A DNA stretch of 24,338 nt from a virus: positions 1-24,338 of IMG/VR virus record IMGVR_UViG_3300046804_005163; one strand, given 5' to 3'. The notes under the pieces were generated by a model. The model did no database searches. It saw only the letters and a list, made by a program, of their open reading frames with translations, and was not told the origin of the DNA. Both the position numbers and the translations under genes were made by a program. Shown in pieces: positions 22,305-24,338 of this stretch (positions within the stretch are counted from its first letter, which is position 1; every line of letters starts with the position of its first letter).

Positions 22305-22870
22305 TAAGCATTACGCTCCATCCATTCCTGTTCTGATATTTCATTTCTGACTACAGAAAGATAAGAACGGCCTTTAGTTACCCACCAATGATCTGGTTCA
22401 ACAAAATGGAAAAAAATCATTGCTACATGTCCAGACTCTGGATTTGGAAAATTTTCTCTCCAGTGTAATTGATCATTTCCAAAATATGCAAGTGCTTCGT
22501 TTTCTTGTAAAGTATAACTTTTGCTATCAACGTACAAATCCCAAGGTTCTGTCTGATAAACACAATAATCTATTGTATATGTGCATGCATTATCATCTTT
22601 ATGTTTATACAAAGATGCTTCATTACCTTCATAATGTGCAAATAAAGAATATGAAGGAACAAGTGTCGTGCTATTAAAATGTTCTCTTGCAACAGGAATT
22701 AACTTTTCTGCATATTGATCTATTAATGAATCAGTAAAGCAATATCTTCCAAAACCTGCAGAATAATCTTTTTCTAATTTTGGTTTTTCAAATAAATATT
22801 TTTTTAATTCATTATATTCATTATTTGTAAAAATATTTTTAATGACTTCAGGATTTTTAATATTAATCAT
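22304..22870 (-). CDS. 2OG-Fe(II) oxygenase-like protein, paralogue 9 (divergent)
   Basis: A 188-aa protein starting with the ATG at 22870, which forms an ATGA overlap with the upstream oxygenase; a TTG at 22879 is in frame but less likely. H90-x-D92 (YKHKDD) and H136 (DQLHW) make the metal triad in a smaller beta core with SYSLFAHYEG before it and VAMIFFHFVEPDHWW after it. At the position where other copies have Arg or Lys for 2OG there is SGHVAM (H148). The YINDDYxGGE signature is replaced by YCVYQTEPWDLYVD. It may use a different cosubstrate contact or a different substrate class. Confidence 0.7.
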   Translation of the reverse strand: MINIKNPEVIKNIFTNNEYNELKKYLFEKPKLEKDYSAGFGRYCFTDSLIDQYAEKLIPVAREHFNSTTLVPSYSLFAHYEGNEASLYKHKDDNACTYTIDYCVYQTEPWDLYVDSKSYTLQENEALAYFGNDQLHWRENFPNPESGHVAMIFFHFVEPDHWWVTKGRSYLSVVRNEISEQEWMERNA

Positions 22871-23463
22871 TTTAACCAACTAACTACAGCATACCTTGTA
22901 CCTAAAGTTACCTCATTAACAGAATGATTGTATGTATATGTTGATGGAAAAAGTATCATTTGATTTCCCTTTGGTTTTATTGTAATATTAAATCTTGGGA
23001 AATTAATCTCTCCACCTTCATAGTCGTCATTAATATAATAAACTGTAGAAATGCGTCTATGGAAATCAGTATGATCATCTATATGGTTTGTAAATTTTTG
23101 TCCAATTCCATATTTTAATATTCCATATGTATCATGCCATGTTGTACTAATTCCATACATACCTTTATAATCTTTTTCTATAGGATCAAAACTTTCTAAG
23201 AACATATTTGATAAAGTAGTAAAAAAAGAAGCAGAAAAATTAGCATAGTCATCCTTAATAGAATCCGAATATGGAACTCCTATTGTCATAGTATCTCTTG
23301 ATTTAGGATTTACGTGATTCGAATCGCCTTCTTTTACGCTGGCACTTACCCATTCTATATTTGCAGATTCCATCCCTTGTTCAATATCTATGTGTAATTC
23401 TTGAGAATTAGGAATCACATTATCATACAATACTATGCCTGGTGCAATTTCATTTTTTATCAT
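22867..23463 (-). CDS. 2OG-Fe(II) oxygenase, paralogue 10
   Basis: A 198-aa P4H-like oxygenase. By spacing from the YINDDYEGGEINFP strand (143-156), the metal motif is H127-x-D129 in the acidic, His-rich stretch NHIDDHTDFH; the distal set is H180 and R190 (GTRYAVVSW). IKPKGNQMILFPSTYTYNH is typical. It starts one base after the small Cys4 gene with a weak AGGA site. As the oxygenase nearest to FFP-2 and to the hydroxyproline-type glycosyltransferase, it is the best candidate for acting on that protein. Confidence 0.87.
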   Translation of the reverse strand: MIKNEIAPGIVLYDNVIPNSQELHIDIEQGMESANIEWVSASVKEGDSNHVNPKSRDTMTIGVPYSDSIKDDYANFSASFFTTLSNMFLESFDPIEKDYKGMYGISTTWHDTYGILKYGIGQKFTNHIDDHTDFHRRISTVYYINDDYEGGEINFPRFNITIKPKGNQMILFPSTYTYNHSVNEVTLGTRYAVVSWLK

Positions 23464-23464
23464 A

Positions 23465-23704
23465 TTACCACTTTCCTAAAGGACATGATGCTGCTTGTAG
23501 TTTAGTTTTTGAAACCATAAAACATCCACATTTTTTGCATTGTTTAGTTAGTCTAATTAATTCTGGACATTCTTTACATATAGAATATCTTTTTTCAGAA
23601 GTTTCTTTATCTGCCCAATCTGTAGTTGGATTTACTAAATCCCATGGTCGTGTTTCTCCAAGATTTTGTTTATATCTTTGCCATGCTGATTGTTCTTCTG
23701 ACAT
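23465..23704 (-). CDS. Small Cys4 zinc-ribbon-like phage protein (79 aa)
   Basis: The N-terminal half is charged and Trp-rich (AWQRYKQNLGETRPWDL). The C-terminal half has CKECPELIRLTKQCKKCGC, spaced CxxC...CxxCGC, then FMVSKTKLxxASCPLGKW. This layout resembles small phage and bacterial proteins grouped as DUF6171, from memory. The cysteines could bind one zinc or an iron-sulphur cluster. It lies two bases after the 62-aa gene and one base before oxygenase 10. Function unknown; close coupling to an Fe(II) enzyme is suggestive only. Confidence 0.7.
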   Translation of the reverse strand: MSEEQSAWQRYKQNLGETRPWDLVNPTTDWADKETSEKRYSICKECPELIRLTKQCKKCGCFMVSKTKLQAASCPLGKW

Positions 23705-23706
23705 TT

Positions 23707-23895
23707 TTATACCCCTGGTTCTTTAAATTCTATACCGTCCCATGTCCATCCCATTTGTACTGGAGAATCTATAGGAACTTCAATAACAATTGGATCTGAT
23801 GCAAGACCTGCTGCTAATGCTGGATGTTCATAATCTGTAAAATGTATGTCTGGACCAGCAATATTGTTTATAACAAAAATAAATCTTTTTATCAT
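23707..23895 (-). CDS. 62-aa conserved small phage protein, follows FFP-2
   Basis: Paralogue of the 64-aa product at 9627-9821, with IKRFIFVI, AGPDIHF, PIVIEVPIDSPVQMGWTWDG and EFKEP. The ATG at 23895 has GGAG six bases upstream and a promoter 25 bases away. Because both copies directly follow an FFP protein gene, the pair appears to be a functional unit, perhaps a chaperone or accessory for the proline-rich protein. Confidence 0.7.
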   Translation of the reverse strand: MIKRFIFVINNIAGPDIHFTDYEHPALAAGLASDPIVIEVPIDSPVQMGWTWDGIEFKEPGV

Positions 23896-23920
23896 TTTTT
23901 CTCCATTTTAATCTTTATAC

Positions 23921-23929
23921 ATTATAGCA
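23921..23929 (-). promoter_or_regulatory. Extended -10 promoter of the second cassette
   Basis: TGC-TATAAT on the minus strand in the 37-base gap after FFP-2. It would drive the 62-aa gene, the Cys4 gene, two oxygenases and probably the glycan genes to 19108, which are all closely coupled. Confidence 0.55.
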
Positions 23930-23932
23930 TCT

Positions 23933-24338
23933 TTAACATGCTACGCAAGTTGATCCACTAAACAGACATCCGCAGTAACTATTACATGGATTGCTTTGTG
24001 GACTAAAGCATGATCCTGTGCAAAGACATGATACTGGAGTTGGGGCAACTGGTGCAGGTGTAGGCGCAGGGGTAGGCGCTGGGGTAGGAGCAGGTGTAGG
24101 TGCTGGCGTTGGTGCTGGTGTAGGTGCTGGTACTGGTGCAAAATATGGCGGGAAGAACGGTGGGAAGAATGGGAAGAATGGTGGGAAGAACGGTGGGAAG
24201 AACGGGAAGAACGGAGGGAAGAATGGAGGGAAGAATGGAGGTGCTACAGGCGCTGGGGTAGGCCATGGAGTAGTTGAGCATTCACCAAGTGTTGAAGACC
24301 AATAGTAACCGCAAGATTGACACTTAGCCTGAGTATAT
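23933..24338 (-). CDS. FFP-2: proline-rich repeat protein with 8-Cys tail, C-terminal part
   Basis: Open from the right edge to a TAA at 23933-23935; the start is outside the window. I read the frame by hand, since other frames over this DNA are also open. Order: KCQSCGYYWSSTLGEC (two CxxC-like pairs), PWPTPAPVA, an FFP/FFPP tract of about 30 residues ending in PPYF, six PAPT units plus PAP, then VAPTPVSC and a tail with eight Cys (CLCTGSC, NPC, YCGC, TC, AC). The tail matches FFP-1 at nearly every position, so the two are paralogues at the C-terminus. PAPT arrays resemble the glycomodules of plant arabinogalactan proteins, whose prolines are hydroxylated and glycosylated. Virion location is inferred. 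Confidence 0.8.
   Translation of the reverse strand, partial: YTQAKCQSCGYYWSSTLGECSTTPWPTPAPVAPPFFPPFFPPFFPFFPPFFPPFFPFFPPFFPPYFAPVPAPTPAPTPAPTPAPTPAPTPAPTPAPVAPTPVSCLCTGSCFSPQSNPCNSYCGCLFSGSTCVAC
24033..24139 (-). repeat. PAPT-encoding repeat in FFP-2
   Basis: Six 12-bp units encoding Pro-Ala-Pro-Thr plus a partial unit. Codons vary at the third base, so the peptide is more conserved than the DNA, which suggests selection on the protein. Confidence 0.85.
24144..24243. repeat. Polypurine FFP-encoding repeat, second copy
   Basis: About 90 bp built from the same GGGAAGAAY and GGTGGGAAGAAY units as 9967-10356 and in the same coding frame. Identity is high enough for recombination between the two loci. 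Confidence 0.85.

Noticed and set aside
23991-24305. Glycine/valine-rich plus-strand frame resembling an elastin- or collagen-like protein
   Set aside because: It is the complement of the PAPT and FFP repeats. The minus frame shares the 8-Cys tail with FFP-1 and is clearly the coding one.

Overview
The window looks like part of the genome of a tailed double-stranded DNA phage. The evidence is a block of tail-fibre and other virion-like genes, a secreted lysozyme-type enzyme, a phage-style class II ribonucleotide reductase, and tightly packed genes that nearly all lie on the minus strand. The DNA is AT-rich by eye, the ribosome binding sites are mostly AAGGAG-like, and several promoters share an extended -10 box (TGN-TATAAT or TATACT). 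The gene content resembles aquatic phages of cyanobacteria, pelagic bacteria or freshwater actinobacteria, but nothing here identifies the host.

Layout in the direction of minus-strand transcription (right to left). (1) 24338-23933: the 3' part of a proline-rich protein (FFP-2) with Phe-Phe-Pro repeats, a (Pro-Ala-Pro-Thr)6 tract and an 8-Cys tail, followed by a 62-aa protein, a small Cys4 protein and two 2-oxoglutarate/Fe(II) (2OG) oxygenases. (2) 22304-19108: a glycan cassette with a glycosyltransferase of the Skp1-hydroxyproline GlcNAc-transferase family, a DxD glycosyltransferase, a sugar-type O-methyltransferase and an NAD-dependent sugar epimerase/dehydratase. (3) 18543-19103: the only plus-strand gene, a signal-peptide lysozyme, driven from a divergent promoter region. 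(4) 18427-11005: seven virion or tail-fibre genes. (5) 10974-9627: FFP-1 (two Fn3 domains, a 130-residue Phe/Pro tract, the same 8-Cys tail) and a 64-aa paralogue of the 62-aa protein, followed by a terminator. (6) 9516-963: one long overlapping operon with eight more 2OG oxygenases, two related DUF6065-like proteins, a short-chain dehydrogenase and an FkbM-like methyltransferase. (7) 874-1: the N-terminal part of an adenosylcobalamin-dependent ribonucleotide reductase with its own promoter.

The main point of interest is the combination. There are ten prolyl-hydroxylase-like 2OG oxygenases, a glycosyltransferase from the family known for glycosylating hydroxyproline, other sugar enzymes, and two extremely proline-rich phage proteins encoded beside them. 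I infer a phage-encoded route that hydroxylates and glycosylates proline-rich virion (probably tail) proteins, comparable in logic to plant hydroxyproline-rich glycoproteins, the Dictyostelium Skp1 pathway, or mimivirus collagen modification. The substrate link is a hypothesis. The enzyme families, the repeats and the duplicated cassette are visible in the sequence.

No stretch longer than about 110 bases lacks a gene. I saw no tRNA, rRNA, CRISPR array, transposase, integrase or attachment site.
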